The notes beneath the pieces are model-generated. The model worked only from the letters and a program-made list of their open reading frames with translations. It had not been told where the DNA came from and did not search any database. Shown piece by piece: positions 15,714 through 26,284 of a DNA stretch of 64,000 nucleotides. Source of the DNA: Trichococcus alkaliphilus (GTDB lineage Bacteria; Bacillota; Bacilli; Lactobacillales; Aerococcaceae); assembly GCF_003008695.1 (NCBI RefSeq), contig NZ_PXZT01000010.1, positions 50,086-114,085 of the forward strand, in the 5' to 3' direction. How positions within the stretch are numbered: the first letter of the stretch is position 1; the number at the start of each line of letters is the position of its first letter. A program made the translations under genes and the position numbers.

Positions 15714-16571
15714 GTGAAAAATAACATGAACATCCAGACCTTTATCGGCTGCGAATCTTCATTTGAAGAAGCATCTACCGTATTATTCGGGATTCCATTC
15801 GACGGAACAACCAGTTTCCGGCCAGGCACACGCTTTGCCATGCAGGCGATCCGCCAAGATTCATTTGGCTTGGAAAGTTATTCCCCTTATTTGGATCGTG
15901 ATCTTGAAGAAGAGGCCATCCATGATGGCGGAGATCTGGATCTGCCTTTCGGCAACACAGAGCGCGTTTTGAGCGATATCGCAACCTACACAAAAGAAGT
16001 ATTGGACAATGGCAAAAAATTCTTGATGGTCGGCGGCGAGCACCTCGTGAGCCTGCCTACCATCGAGGCTGCCTATGAAAAATACCCAGATCTGCATGTC
16101 ATCCATATCGATGCCCACACAGATCTGCGTGAAGACTACATGGGGGAATCCTTGTCGCATGCTTCAGTCATCCGCCGCTGCTTCGACTTCCTGGGAGACG
16201 GCCGTATTTTCCAATTCGGTATCCGTTCCGGTCTGAAGGAAGAATTCGAATGGGCGAAAGAGCATACTTATATGGAGAAATTCACCATCGACACGCTGCC
16301 GCAGATTGTGCAGCAATTGAAGGATGTTCCCGTTTATGTGACGATTGATCTGGACGTGTTGGATCCTGGTACTTTACCTGGGACGGGCACACCTGAGCCA
16401 GGCGGCATTACCTATAAGGAATTGTTGGCGGGTATCGCTGCGTTGCAGGATTTGAACCAGATCGTTTCTGCTGACGTCGTTGAACTTTCTCCGCAATACG
16501 ATCCGTCAGGCGCTTCTACCGCTATGGCCTGCAAGACTGTCAGAGAAATGCTTTTGACACTTACTAAATAG
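15714..16571 (+). CDS. speB: Agmatinase
   Basis: A 285-aa ureohydrolase that converts agmatine to putrescine and urea. The binuclear Mn ligands are present: His110 in GGEH, the Asp-Ala-His-Thr-Asp motif at 133-137, and Asp212/Asp214 in TIDLDVLDPG. The GTG start at 15714 follows GGAGGA with a good spacer. It lies 48 nt after speA and is presumably co-transcribed, so the leader RNA controls both. No speE or speD is adjacent, so the visible pathway stops at putrescine. A terminator follows. Confidence 0.9.
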   Translation: MKNNMNIQTFIGCESSFEEASTVLFGIPFDGTTSFRPGTRFAMQAIRQDSFGLESYSPYLDRDLEEEAIHDGGDLDLPFGNTERVLSDIATYTKEVLDNGKKFLMVGGEHLVSLPTIEAAYEKYPDLHVIHIDAHTDLREDYMGESLSHASVIRRCFDFLGDGRIFQFGIRSGLKEEFEWAKEHTYMEKFTIDTLPQIVQQLKDVPVYVTIDLDVLDPGTLPGTGTPEPGGITYKELLAGIAALQDLNQIVSADVVELSPQYDPSGASTAMACKTVREMLLTLTK

Positions 16572-16585
16572 TACAAAATCAATTA

Positions 16586-16622
16586 CCCGACCTTCAAACT
16601 AATCAAGGTCGGGTATTTTTTA
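16586..16622 (+). terminator. Terminator of speA-speB
   Basis: CCCGACCTT pairs with AAGGTCGGG, followed by a T-rich run. Confidence 0.85.
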
Positions 16623-16683
16623 ATAAAAATCAGCTATTTTCAATCAGAATGTCATGATGAAAGCATCTTGCATTAAAAAGTAA

Positions 16684-16877
16684 TGAAAACGGTAATTGTT
16701 TACATGATGATGTTACGAAATCTATCACAAGTCAGTCACCGGTCGTCAGGTTGTATAATTGTGTTATATCAAATGTTTTTTCCAAAGTTAATATTGTTAC
16801 TATCAAAAAAAAGATGCAACTAATTGTGAAAAAATGAATGAAAATGGATTGTATTTAAATTAGAGTTTGATTATAAT
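16684..16877 (+). promoter_or_regulatory. Control region of glutamate synthase operon
   Basis: A good promoter lies at 16849-16877: TTGTAT, 17 bp, TATAAT. Upstream, TGAAAACGGTAATT (16684-16697) matches 12 of 14 positions of the CcpA cre consensus. A second TATAAT without a clear -35 occurs near 16755. The 340-bp gap between speB and gltB otherwise holds nothing recognisable. Confidence 0.45.
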
Positions 16878-16912
16878 ATCAGAATAACATAATAGAAAGT
16901 AGGGACGCCGAA

Positions 16913-19900
16913 ATGAATAGTTACACTCCTCCAAAAAAACAAGGAATGTATGATCCCGCCTACGAGCATGATGCATGCGGTATGGGATTTGTCGTTGATA
17001 TCAATGGTAATGGCTCTTATAAATTAGTCTCTGATGCGTTGGATTTATTGGAAAACATGGAGCATAGGGGTGCTTCCGGCGCTGATGCCAAAACAGGTGA
17101 CGGAGCAGGTATCATGGTGCAGATTCCTCATCATTTTTTCAGCAGGGAGTGCGACGTCCTGGGAATCCATTTGCCTAAAAAAGGTGATTATGGAGTAGGG
17201 ATGCTCTTTGCCCATAAATATGACGATCTACGTCACGAACAAATGAGAATGGTGGAAGAGATTGTCACTTCCGAAGGTCAAAAAGTATTGGGTTGGCGTG
17301 AGGTTCCAATCGACAGCTCTGAAATCGGTGTGACTGCAAAAGCAGCCATTCCGCGTTTTATCCAAGTCTTTGTCGGTAAAGGAAATCCTGAGATGACTGA
17401 AATGGATTTCGAACGCAAATTGTTCGTCATCCGTAAATTATCCGAAAAACTAATCGTACCGATGAGCGAAAAAAGAGGCGGCTCGTTCTATTTTGCCAGT
17501 TTCTCTTCGAAAACAATCGTCTACAAAGGGATGCTGACTGCAGAACAATTGCGCAGCTTCTATCTTGATTTGACGGATTTGGATTTCACATCCGCTTTGG
17601 CGATGGTCCATTCCCGTTTCAGTACGAATACTTTCCCAAGTTGGGAAAGAGCCCATCCAAACCGTTACTTGATCCACAATGGCGAAATCAACACAATCCG
17701 CGGGAACATCAATTGGATGCGCGCCCGTCAAGGCAGCATGTCCCAAGATTTGTTGGATGCTAGTGAAAAAATCTATCCGATCGTCGACGAAACAGGGAGC
17801 GACTCTTCCCAATTCGACAACAATCTGGAATTCTTGTATCTGAACGGCCGCTCATTGCCGGAAGCTGTCATGATGATGGTTCCTGAGCCTTGGGAAAAGA
17901 ACAAAACGATGTCGAAATCCAAAAAAGATTTCTATAACTTCAACAACTTCCTGATGGAACCATGGGATGGCCCTGCAGCAATGGGCTTCACGGATGGCGA
18001 AATCGTCGGAGCGGTGTTGGACAGAAATGGTTTGCGTCCGTCCCGTTACTATGTGACGAAAGATGATCGCGTAATCCTTTCATCCGAAGTAGGTGTCGTA
18101 GATGTACGTCCGGAAGATGTAGCCTATAAAGGCCGTCTGGAGCCAGGCAAGATGCTGTTGATCGATACGAAGCAAAAACGTATCATCTCGGATGAAGAAA
18201 TCAAAGAAACTGTAGCTGCTAAACAACCTTACGGAGAATGGGCTGAGAAGCATCTGTCCAAAATGAAGGACATTGCGCCTGCTCCATTGACCGAAACGGT
18301 TGAGCCTGAAGAATTGTTGCACCAACAGAAAGCTTTCGGTTATACGTTCGAGGACATCCAGTTACTGATCAAACCGATGGCCGTTACAGGTGGCGATTCA
18401 GTCGGAGCAATGGGGATCGATTCTCCGTTGGCAGTCCTATCAGACAAACCACAGATGCTTTATCTGTACTTCAAACAATTATTTGCGCAAGTTACGAACC
18501 CTCCGATTGATGGGATCCGTGAGGAAATCGTTACTTCCGATACAATGCTTGTCGGAAATTGCGGTAACCTGCTAGATCCGGATAAGGCTGATACGCATGC
18601 CATCTACTTGGATAGCCCAATTTTGACGGATTCTGAATTAGCGAAAATCAAAGCATTGCAGGACGACAAATTCAAAACAGCCACTCTTTCCCTTCTTTAT
18701 CGCGTCGAAGAAGATGCGAAAGGGATGGAAAAAGCTTTGGAACGACTTTTCAGTGCAGCGGACAAAGCCATTGCTTCAGGCGCCAACATTTTGGTCCTTT
18801 CCGACCGTGGTGTGAACGCTGAATGGGCAGCCATTCCGGCTTTATTGGCTGTTTCCGGTCTGCATCATCACTTGATCCGCGAAGAAACACGCACGAGCGT
18901 CGGCCTTGTGCTGGAATCCGGTGAACCAAGAGAAGTGCATCATTACTGTACATTAGTCGGATACGGCTGTAACGCGGTCAATCCATACTTGACTTATGCG
19001 ACCATCCGCGAACTTGCTGAAGAAGGCTTGTTGGACGGACTGGATGCTGAGGCAGCGGAAGCGAACTACATCCACGCAGCTGTCCATGGTATGTCCAAAG
19101 TATTGACTAAGATGGGTATCTCAACAATGCGCAGTTATCATGGTGCACAAATTTTTGAAGCACTGGGAGTCAACAGCGAAGTTGTCGCTAAATACTTCAC
19201 AGGTACGCCTACCCGTATCGAAGGTATCGGTCTGCAGGAAATTGCGACAGAAAACAGAATGCGTCATGACAGTGCCTATAAAGCTACAGCGCCTTACAGC
19301 GATACGCTGGGAGTGGGCGGTCATTTCCAATACTCGGCCATGGGTGAAGAACACTTGTACAATCCGAGCACGATCTACCGTCTGCAGCAAGCGACTCGCC
19401 AAGGGGACTATGAGCAATACAAAGAGTTCTCCCGCGAAATCAATGCTGAAACGAAGGCGTACACGCTGCGTCAACTTATGCAATTCAAGCCAAACGCACA
19501 AGACGCAATTCCGATCGAAGAAGTCGAATCGGCTGAAAGCATCGTGAAACGCTTCAAGACCGGTGCGATGTCTTACGGTTCGATCAGTATCGAAGCGCAC
19601 CAAACCTTAGCGATCGCTATGAACCGTCTCGGCGGGATGAGCAATTCGGGTGAGGGTGGAGAAGATCCGCGCCGTTTCGAATTGGATGAAAACGGAGATT
19701 CCCGCAACAGTGCCATCAAGCAAGTCGCTTCCGGACGTTTCGGCGTTACCAGCCACTACTTGGTGAACGCGAAGGAAATCCAGATCAAGATGGCCCAAGG
19801 TGCAAAACCGGGTGAAGGCGGACAATTGCCAGGACAGAAAGTGTATCCTGAAATCGCCAAAACACGTGGCTCCATCGCGGGTGTAGGCTTGATTTCACCG

Positions 19901-21490
19901 CCTCCGCATCATGACATCTACTCCATCGAAGATTTGAAAGAATTGATCTTCGACTTGAAGAATGCCAACCGCCATGCGCGCATCAACGTGAAGTTGGTTT
20001 CTGAAGCCGGCGTTGGTACGATTGCTGCCGGTGTTGCGAAAGCAAATGCCGATACGATCCTGATCAGCGGTTATGACGGCGGTACAGGTGCAGCACCAAG
20101 AACCAGCATCCGTAATACCGGCTTGCCGTGGGAACTGGGCTTGGCTGAAGCGCACCAAACATTAGTTTTGAACAAATTGCGTGACCGTGTCCGCGTTGAG
20201 ACCGATGGTAAATTATTGACCGGTCGCGATGTTGCGATCGCCTGCATGTTGGGTGCCGAAGAATTCGGCTTTGCGACAACACCGCTAGTGGCTATCGGCT
20301 GCATCATGATGCGTGTCTGCCACCTGAACACATGTCCAGTGGGTATCGCTACGCAAGATGAAACGTTGCGCAAGAACTTCCAAGGCAAACCAGAATACGT
20401 CGTGAACTTCATGATGTTCGTTGCCGAAGAATTGCGTGAAATCATGGCGAAATTAGGCTTCCGCACGATCAATGAAATGGTCGGACGCAGCGACAAGCTG
20501 AAGATGAAAGAAAATGTGAAGCATTGGAAAGCGAAGACAGTCGATCTGTCAAGCGTGTTGTACCAACCATATGCAGCACCGAATGTCGGCAGATACAACA
20601 TGACTGAGCAAGACCATGAGTTAGAGAAAACATTGGATATGCGTCGTCTGTTGAGAATCGTGAAACCGGCAATCGACTCCAAGAAACGCATCGTAGCGAA
20701 ATCCGCTATCCAAAACATCGACCGCGTTGTCGGAACCATCATCGGCAGCGAAATATCGAAAAAATATGGTGCTGAAGGCTTGCCGGAAGATACAATCCAA
20801 TTGACGTTCGTGGGCTCGGCAGGACAAAGTTTCGGCGCATTCATTCCTAAAGGCATGACATTGACGCTGGAAGGCGATTCGAATGACTACATCGGTAAAG
20901 GCTTGTCCGGTGGTAAAATCATCGTACGCGTACCGAATGAGGCTACATTCGCACCTGAAGAAAACATCATCACAGGTAACGTCGCTTTCTATGGCGCAAC
21001 CAGTGGTAAAGCATACATCAACGGAATCGCCGGAGAACGTTTCTGCGTCCGTAACAGTGGCGTGGATACTGTTGTTGAAGGAATCGGCGACCACGGTTGT
21101 GAGTACATGACTGGCGGAACGGTTCTGATCATCGGAAAAACCGGTCGTAACTTCGCTGCCGGGATGTCGGGCGGGGTAGCTTATATCCTTGATTTCGACG
21201 AAAACAACCTGAACATGGAAATGGTCAGCGCAACGACAGATTTGAACGGTACAGAGCATGACACAATCAAACGCATGCTGCAGGAGCATATGATCTTTAC
21301 GGGAAGTCCAAAAGCGCAAAATATCTTGGCTAATTGGGATCAAATGAAATCCCGCTTCACTAAGGTCATCTCCAACGACTACAAGTTCATCCTGGAAAAC
21401 ATCGAAATAGCGAACCAGATGGGCATCACCGGTCAAGACGCAATGCGTTATGCCTTTGATGAGCGCTACAAACCAGTTGTGACAAACTAA
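16913..21490 (+). CDS. gltB: Glutamate synthase, large (alpha) subunit
   Basis: A 1525-aa enzyme of ammonia assimilation: glutamine plus 2-oxoglutarate gives two glutamates. The mature N-terminal nucleophile is Cys22 (HDACGMGF), after a propeptide that must be cleaved. The order is class II amidotransferase (about 22-430), central domain, FMN-binding synthase barrel (about 830-1200) and C-terminal beta-helix. The 3Fe-4S cysteines are Cys1130, Cys1136 and Cys1141 (CHLNTCP). Length is normal for bacterial GOGAT. The ribosome site GTAGGGACG is moderate. gltD follows after 14 nt. Confidence 0.96.
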   Translation: MNSYTPPKKQGMYDPAYEHDACGMGFVVDINGNGSYKLVSDALDLLENMEHRGASGADAKTGDGAGIMVQIPHHFFSRECDVLGIHLPKKGDYGVGMLFAHKYDDLRHEQMRMVEEIVTSEGQKVLGWREVPIDSSEIGVTAKAAIPRFIQVFVGKGNPEMTEMDFERKLFVIRKLSEKLIVPMSEKRGGSFYFASFSSKTIVYKGMLTAEQLRSFYLDLTDLDFTSALAMVHSRFSTNTFPSWERAHPNRYLIHNGEINTIRGNINWMRARQGSMSQDLLDASEKIYPIVDETGSDSSQFDNNLEFLYLNGRSLPEAVMMMVPEPWEKNKTMSKSKKDFYNFNNFLMEPWDGPAAMGFTDGEIVGAVLDRNGLRPSRYYVTKDDRVILSSEVGVVDVRPEDVAYKGRLEPGKMLLIDTKQKRIISDEEIKETVAAKQPYGEWAEKHLSKMKDIAPAPLTETVEPEELLHQQKAFGYTFEDIQLLIKPMAVTGGDSVGAMGIDSPLAVLSDKPQMLYLYFKQLFAQVTNPPIDGIREEIVTSDTMLVGNCGNLLDPDKADTHAIYLDSPILTDSELAKIKALQDDKFKTATLSLLYRVEEDAKGMEKALERLFSAADKAIASGANILVLSDRGVNAEWAAIPALLAVSGLHHHLIREETRTSVGLVLESGEPREVHHYCTLVGYGCNAVNPYLTYATIRELAEEGLLDGLDAEAAEANYIHAAVHGMSKVLTKMGISTMRSYHGAQIFEALGVNSEVVAKYFTGTPTRIEGIGLQEIATENRMRHDSAYKATAPYSDTLGVGGHFQYSAMGEEHLYNPSTIYRLQQATRQGDYEQYKEFSREINAETKAYTLRQLMQFKPNAQDAIPIEEVESAESIVKRFKTGAMSYGSISIEAHQTLAIAMNRLGGMSNSGEGGEDPRRFELDENGDSRNSAIKQVASGRFGVTSHYLVNAKEIQIKMAQGAKPGEGGQLPGQKVYPEIAKTRGSIAGVGLISPPPHHDIYSIEDLKELIFDLKNANRHARINVKLVSEAGVGTIAAGVAKANADTILISGYDGGTGAAPRTSIRNTGLPWELGLAEAHQTLVLNKLRDRVRVETDGKLLTGRDVAIACMLGAEEFGFATTPLVAIGCIMMRVCHLNTCPVGIATQDETLRKNFQGKPEYVVNFMMFVAEELREIMAKLGFRTINEMVGRSDKLKMKENVKHWKAKTVDLSSVLYQPYAAPNVGRYNMTEQDHELEKTLDMRRLLRIVKPAIDSKKRIVAKSAIQNIDRVVGTIIGSEISKKYGAEGLPEDTIQLTFVGSAGQSFGAFIPKGMTLTLEGDSNDYIGKGLSGGKIIVRVPNEATFAPEENIITGNVAFYGATSGKAYINGIAGERFCVRNSGVDTVVEGIGDHGCEYMTGGTVLIIGKTGRNFAAGMSGGVAYILDFDENNLNMEMVSATTDLNGTEHDTIKRMLQEHMIFTGSPKAQNILANWDQMKSRFTKVISNDYKFILENIEIANQMGITGQDAMRYAFDERYKPVVTN

Positions 21491-21504
21491 GGAGGAGGGA
21501 TAAG

Positions 21505-22986
21505 ATGGGAAAAGTTACTGGATTTAAGGAATATAGCCGTTCCAATTATGAAAAGATTTCTCCGGAAGTCCGCATCAAAAATTGGGGCGAAATGCGTGAA
21601 GAAACATCAGAAGAAAAAATCCGGACCCAAGCGGCCCGTTGTATGAGCTGTGGCATTCCGTTCTGTTCAGCAGGCATCATGCTGCCGAACGGAGCGTCCG
21701 GTTGCCCACTGCACAATCTCATCCCCGAATGGAATGACATGGTGTATCGTGGCCAATGGCAAGAAGCATACGAACGTCTAGCCTTGACCAATCCGTTTCC
21801 GGAATTCACGGGTCGTGTCTGTCCTGCTCCTTGTGAAGGATCTTGTACAGTCGGACTTATCGGTGAACCCGTTACGATCAGCAGCATCGAATACGAAATC
21901 ATCGAACACGCTTTCCAGAATGGTTGGGTAAAACCGGCTAAAGCTCCGGCAACCGGCAAACGCGTTGCAGTTGTTGGCTCCGGTCCTGCCGGCCTAGCGA
22001 CTGCGCACTACTTGACTTCAGTCGGCCATGCGGTCACTGTCTTCGAAAGAAGCGACCGTCCGGGTGGTTTGTTGATGTACGGTATCCCGAACATGAAATT
22101 GGACAAGGATATCATCCAAAGAAGACTGGATATCCTGGAAGAAGCCGGCGTGGCCTTTGTCTGCAACACCGAAATCGGCAAAGACATCACTGCCCAGGAA
22201 TTGGTTGATACGTATGATGCAGTCGTCCTGTGCGGCGGCGCAACCCGCGCCCGTGGGATCAATGTTGAAGGCAACGATGCAAAAGGCGTGCACATGGCCA
22301 TGGACTTCCTGACTGCAAACACACAAAATATCCTTGCGGGCGAACCGCAGGAAAGTAAAATCACTGCCAAAGACAAACACGTCATCGTAATCGGTGGCGG
22401 GGATACCGGTACCGACTGTGTCGGTACATCCATCCGTCATGGCGCGAAGAGCGTTCATCAATTCGAGATCATGCCGAAAGCTCCGGACAAACGTGATGCA
22501 GACACGAATCCGTGGCCAGAATGGCCTAAAAAGCTGAAAACGGACTACGGCCAAGAAGAAGCGATCTACTTGACCGGCTCTGATCCGCGCAGCTATGAAA
22601 TCAATACGACTAAAATCGAAAAGAATGAGGCAGGCGAAGTTACGGCTGTCCATACTGTTCAGATCGAATGGAAACGTGATGCGTTAGGCAGAATGAATCC
22701 AGTACCCGTTGAAGGATCCGAAAAAGTCTGGAAAGCGGACTTAGTCTTGCTGGCTATGGGCTTCACCGGTCCTGAAGATACAATTCCGGATGAATTAGCT
22801 TTGAAACGCGATCTGCGCAGCAATATCCAAGCAACAGAGACCGACTACAAAACAAACGTGGAAAAAGTCTTTACCTGCGGCGATATGCGCCGTGGACAAA
22901 GCTTGGTCGTGTGGGCTTTGCAAGAAGGAAAACTAGCCGCAGGCGAAGTGGACCGTTTCTTGTCAGGCGATACGGACATCTACTAA
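21505..22986 (+). CDS. gltD: Glutamate synthase, small (beta) subunit
   Basis: A 493-aa NADPH-oxidising subunit that passes electrons to the large subunit. Its N-terminal cysteine clusters (CMSCGIPFC, then GCPLHNLIPEWN and CPAPCEGSC) bind two 4Fe-4S centres. GSGPAGLATAHYL near 150 binds FAD and GGGDTGTDC near 300 binds NADP. GGAGGAGGG precedes the ATG. It is co-transcribed with gltB. A strong terminator ends the operon. Confidence 0.96.
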   Translation: MGKVTGFKEYSRSNYEKISPEVRIKNWGEMREETSEEKIRTQAARCMSCGIPFCSAGIMLPNGASGCPLHNLIPEWNDMVYRGQWQEAYERLALTNPFPEFTGRVCPAPCEGSCTVGLIGEPVTISSIEYEIIEHAFQNGWVKPAKAPATGKRVAVVGSGPAGLATAHYLTSVGHAVTVFERSDRPGGLLMYGIPNMKLDKDIIQRRLDILEEAGVAFVCNTEIGKDITAQELVDTYDAVVLCGGATRARGINVEGNDAKGVHMAMDFLTANTQNILAGEPQESKITAKDKHVIVIGGGDTGTDCVGTSIRHGAKSVHQFEIMPKAPDKRDADTNPWPEWPKKLKTDYGQEEAIYLTGSDPRSYEINTTKIEKNEAGEVTAVHTVQIEWKRDALGRMNPVPVEGSEKVWKADLVLLAMGFTGPEDTIPDELALKRDLRSNIQATETDYKTNVEKVFTCGDMRRGQSLVVWALQEGKLAAGEVDRFLSGDTDIY

Positions 22987-22993
22987 TCAATTG

Positions 22994-23036
22994 AAAAAAC
23001 CCGGAGCAGCGTGAATTCGCTGCTTCGGGTTTTTTG
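22994..23036 (+). terminator. Terminator of gltB-gltD
   Basis: CCCGgAGCAGCG pairs with CGCTGCTtCGGG, followed by six Ts. Confidence 0.9.
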
Positions 23037-23072
23037 TGGTTTTTTGGTGCCGCTGGGGTTGGGATCGCCAGA

Positions 23073-23235
23073 TCCGGCGAGGGCGCGTCTGGCCGGAGGA
23101 GGGAATCAGCTCATAGTGTGAACTCCGGTGAAGCCGCGGTGGCCGGAGGAGGAGGTCGAAAATGTACGCCAACTCCGGCGGCCTCCGCCTGGCCGGAGCA
23201 CACGACGATCCGGGAGTGCTATCCTCCGGTGAACC
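23073..23235. repeat. Tandem ~51-bp CCGG-dyad repeat array (copy A)
   Basis: The word TCCGG recurs at 23073, 23124, 23174 and 23225, a period of 50-51 bp. The first three units contain a dyad CTCCGG (ATCCGG in unit one), about 16 bp, then CCGGAG; the fourth is cut off after its first half. The region is GC-rich compared with its surroundings. The best unit (23120-23151) matches 28 of 32 bases of the reverse complement of 25040-25071 on the other side of the next gene. Spurious ORFs cross it. Confidence 0.75.
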
Positions 23236-23273
23236 CACATTTCTGCATTTATTGAAATTCGAAATATAGCTCA

Positions 23274-23288
23274 AAAAAATGGTATAAT
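23274..23288 (+). promoter_or_regulatory. Extended -10 promoter of the 525-aa membrane protein gene
   Basis: TGGTATAAT (TATAAT at 23283-23288) is an extended -10; the -35 is weak. It lies 65 nt before the start codon, directly after repeat array A. Confidence 0.45.
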
Positions 23289-23353
23289 ACTAGCAACAAA
23301 TCCTTAAGTGGTTTAAAAAGGATGATTCGAAGGAAAAGAAAGGGTGCAGAGTT

Positions 23354-24931
23354 GTGAAAAATTGGAAAAGTGTGGCGATTGCCTATGGCCTACCAGCAGT
23401 CGTTCTTTTAGGGTATTGGTATTCGGCGTTGACCCCAGTGTCGATCCAGTCACCGGAGTTTTGGACGAATATGTTTTTGTATTTGGTCGCAAGTGCAGCA
23501 TTGATGAACATCTTGGATCGGTCGAAAGCCGATAAAGTCAACAAAGTTACTGGAGCCATCATCGGAGTCAGTATTGTCTTCATCATCGGAGGAATGCTCT
23601 TTGGCTCCCAAATTTTCAGGGCCAAAGATTACGCCAGCCTGATTACGCATACGGAAGGCAATTTTGAGGAGGACCTGACCATCACGGACCCTTCGCAGAT
23701 ACCGACGATCGACCGCGATATGGCGGAGCGTCTGGGAAGCCGTAAGCTTGGCGAAGTCCTCAATTTGGTTTCGCAATTCGACGTCAGCACGGAATACACG
23801 CAGATCGCTTATAAAGGCGATTCGGTCCGCGTTTCACCATTGGAATACGTCAGCTTTTTCCGCTGGTTGAACAACCGCGCCGATGGGATTCCGCATTATG
23901 TGACCGTCGATATGGTGACGGGTGATTCTGAATTGGTGAATCTGGAGAAGAACATCCGCTATTCACATTCCGGCTATTTCGGTGATGATATCACGCGGCA
24001 TATCTTTTTCAACTATCCGACTGTGATGTTCGAAAATCCGGTCTTTGAATTGGACGAAGAAGGCAATCCGTATTACATCGCGCCTATCGTTGAAAAGAAA
24101 TTCAGCTTCATGGGTCCTAAGGAAGTCGTCGGCGTTTTCGTCGTGGATGCTTCCACCGGTGACATCACGCGCTATAGCGTTGCCGATGTGCCTGATTGGG
24201 TCGATCGCGTGTTCCCTGCGAACATGGTGATGACGCAGATCAATTACAACGGACAATACCAAGGCGGATACCTGAACAGCGTCATCAGCAAGAAGGGTGT
24301 CATTCAAAATGCGGAGGGCTACAACTACATCGTGCTGAATGACGATCTGTATCTGTATACCGGTTTGACTTCCGTCGCGGCAGATGAATCGAATATCGGT
24401 TTTGTGCTGGTCAATTCCAGGACCAAGGAATCGAAACGCTACAACATCAGCACAGCGACCGAATGGAGTGCCATGGAGAGCGCCCAGGGATCGGTGCAGG
24501 AAAAAGGCTACATCAGCACATTCCCGCTTTTGTTCAATATGGAAAACAAGCCGGTCTATCAATTGTCCTTGAAGGATGATGCTGGTTTGATCAAAATGTA
24601 CGCCTTTGTGAATGCGACGAACTATCAGAAAGTCGGGACCGGTAATTCCTTGGCTGCTGCCTGGAACGCTTATACTGGCGGCGTCGTTTCCACAACGACC
24701 GACGAGGAGGCAGAGGTCGTCGAGACCGAAACACTCAGCGGTGCCATCACTGCTTTGGAATCAGTCGTCATCGACGGCGAAACGACTTATTACTTCATGT
24801 TGGAAGGCGATGCAGAAACCATCTATATCGCTAAAGTGTCCATCGATAAGCAATTGCCGTTCATCAAAGCCGGCGACAGTGTGACGATAGAAGTGGACGG
24901 CGCTCGCGTCGTATCCATCATCAAACAGTAA
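23354..24931 (+). CDS. Uncharacterised membrane-anchored protein with large extracellular domain
   Basis: A 525-aa protein starting at GTG after GAAAGGG. Three hydrophobic helices lie at about 8-27, 38-52 and 68-88. A hydrophilic, beta-rich domain of more than 400 residues follows and probably faces outside. A recurring pattern (YVTVDMVTGDSELV, VFVVDASTGDITRY, FVLVNSRTKESKRY) suggests PepSY-like or beta-propeller-like modules. The last 75 residues (SGAITALESVVIDGETTYYF, then AGDSVTIEVDGARV) resemble a small OB-fold-like domain. No catalytic motif is recognised. The gene stands alone between two repeat arrays in opposite orientation. Confidence 0.75.
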   Translation: MKNWKSVAIAYGLPAVVLLGYWYSALTPVSIQSPEFWTNMFLYLVASAALMNILDRSKADKVNKVTGAIIGVSIVFIIGGMLFGSQIFRAKDYASLITHTEGNFEEDLTITDPSQIPTIDRDMAERLGSRKLGEVLNLVSQFDVSTEYTQIAYKGDSVRVSPLEYVSFFRWLNNRADGIPHYVTVDMVTGDSELVNLEKNIRYSHSGYFGDDITRHIFFNYPTVMFENPVFELDEEGNPYYIAPIVEKKFSFMGPKEVVGVFVVDASTGDITRYSVADVPDWVDRVFPANMVMTQINYNGQYQGGYLNSVISKKGVIQNAEGYNYIVLNDDLYLYTGLTSVAADESNIGFVLVNSRTKESKRYNISTATEWSAMESAQGSVQEKGYISTFPLLFNMENKPVYQLSLKDDAGLIKMYAFVNATNYQKVGTGNSLAAAWNAYTGGVVSTTTDEEAEVVETETLSGAITALESVVIDGETTYYFMLEGDAETIYIAKVSIDKQLPFIKAGDSVTIEVDGARVVSIIKQ

Positions 24932-24947
24932 GAATAATTTGGAAGAA

Positions 24948-24980
24948 GAGTCTGCCTCATTTGAAGGTGGGCTCTTTTTT
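24948..24980 (+). terminator. Terminator after the 525-aa membrane protein gene
   Basis: GAGTCTGCCT pairs imperfectly with AGGTGGGCTC, followed by six Ts. Confidence 0.65.
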
Positions 24981-25010
24981 GTTGTGCACTAATGTTGGTG
25001 CTGTTGATTC

Positions 25011-25120
25011 GCCGGAGGAAAAGATCCAAAAAAGATCATCACCTCCGACCACGGCGGCTTCGCCGGAGTTCGGTCTTCCGCAACGCAGCTCTCCTCCGAT
25101 GAGGGAACTCTCATCGGAGC
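25011..25120. repeat. Tandem ~51-bp CCGG-dyad repeat array (copy B, inverted)
   Basis: GCCGGA at 25011 and 25062 and its degenerate form ATCGGA at 25113 recur with an exact 51-bp period. On the minus strand the units match array A; 25040-25071 is the best-matching unit. The third unit has a separate perfect dyad CTCCGATGAG-N5-CTCATCGGAG. Confidence 0.75.
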
Positions 25121-25267
25121 TGACATTCAAAAAACAACCATTGGCTAAAAAACCGGATAAAACAAAAAACGAAAAAATGACTTTCCTGCAAATGCAAAAA
25201 ATTGACGGAACAAGGGATGTTGTTGCATAGTAAAGATAAGAATGCATGCGAAAGGAAGCGCTGCGCC

Positions 25268-26236
25268 ATGGCAAATAAAGTAACCCATCCGATCCTGTTT
25301 CAAGGCGACCTGAAAAAGAAAGGTCCCTATTTTGAAGGGTGGTATTTCAAGAGTGTTTCAGCAGATGAAAAGACCGTCCTTAGTCTGATTCCCGGCATTT
25401 CGATCACCGAGGAAGACCCGCACTGTTTTATCCAGTATTCCTATGTCCATGTCGGAGAAGCGCTCGAAAAAGAGCTGCGGACCGGCTACATCCGTTATCC
25501 ATTGTCTGCCTTTCGATATAACCAAACTCCTTTTGTGCTGAAAGTCGGCAACAGCGTTTTTTCGGAAACGCTCGTCAGTGTGCATCTCGAAGAGGATGAT
25601 TTCCGGATAGAAGGCATCCTGAAACTAGGGCCATTCCAAGCGGTCAAACGCACACCGGTGTCGCCATCCATCATGGGTTTTTTTGCCTACATCCCCAACA
25701 TGGAATGCTACCACGGCGTCATCAGCATGACTCATGCCATCGACGGAACGGTGGCAATCGGGAACAAAACCCGTGATTTTACGGGCGGCAAAGGCTACCT
25801 CGAAAAGGACTGGGGAACGTCTTTTCCGCAGGAGTATGTCTGGATCCAATGCAACCATTTTCGGGAGGATAGGACCAGCCTCTTCTTCTCGGTGGCGAAA
25901 ATCCCTTTCCGGGGGTCCTCGTTCGAAGGCTTCATCTGCAATTTTATCGTGGATGGAGAGGAGTACCGTTTTGCGACCTATAACCGCAGCAAATTCACGT
26001 TGGGCCTGTTGACCGATGACCGGATCGAAATCGAAGTGTCCCATGCCTCCGCCTCCCTTACCATCTGTGCGGAAGTGCTCCACGGGGCTGCCTTGGTGGC
26101 GCCGACCGAACAGGGGATGAATAAAATCGTCAAAGAAGGGCTTTCCGGCATCATCACAGTCGACTTCACCGACAAGAAGACCGGGAAAATTTATCACGAT
26201 GTCGGGAATGTTGCCGGCATCGAAGTCGTGCGCTAG
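25268..26236 (+). CDS. Tocopherol cyclase-like family protein
   Basis: A 322-aa protein. The N-terminal KKKGPYFEGWYFKSVSADE is the signature of the tocopherol cyclase-like family, a two-lobed lipocalin-like beta fold. GYLEKDWGTSFPQEYVWIQC near residue 175 is a second conserved block. In plants the family closes the chromanol ring of vitamin E; bacterial members of Firmicutes make no tocopherol, so the substrate is unknown, presumably a lipid or isoprenoid. GAAAGGAAG precedes the ATG at 25268, which is preferred over upstream in-frame starts. No signal peptide. Confidence 0.82.
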   Translation: MANKVTHPILFQGDLKKKGPYFEGWYFKSVSADEKTVLSLIPGISITEEDPHCFIQYSYVHVGEALEKELRTGYIRYPLSAFRYNQTPFVLKVGNSVFSETLVSVHLEEDDFRIEGILKLGPFQAVKRTPVSPSIMGFFAYIPNMECYHGVISMTHAIDGTVAIGNKTRDFTGGKGYLEKDWGTSFPQEYVWIQCNHFREDRTSLFFSVAKIPFRGSSFEGFICNFIVDGEEYRFATYNRSKFTLGLLTDDRIEIEVSHASASLTICAEVLHGAALVAPTEQGMNKIVKEGLSGIITVDFTDKKTGKIYHDVGNVAGIEVVR

Positions 26237-26284
26237 TTGTTTGAAAAGTAATAAAAATAATAAAAATTGAAAGAAGGAATCCAT

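Noticed and set aside
16710..16735. GlnR/TnrA box before gltB (TGTTA...TCACA)
   Set aside because: The spacer is nine rather than seven bases and the second half-site is imperfect, so it does not fit the TGTNA-N7-TNACA consensus.
20621..21436. 271-aa minus-strand ORF inside gltB and a similar 261-aa ORF at 20071-20856
   Set aside because: Antisense shadows of a fully conserved gltB frame without ribosome sites.
23034..23255. ORFs on both strands across repeat array A (and 24957-25274 across array B) sharing an SGEAAV-like word
   Set aside because: The 51-bp period is a multiple of three, so repeats stay open in several frames and produce similar peptides. No ribosome sites, and composition follows the DNA repeat.
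23073..25120. CRISPR array
   Set aside because: Units are degenerate along their whole length, with no constant repeat and unique spacer pattern, and no cas genes are present.
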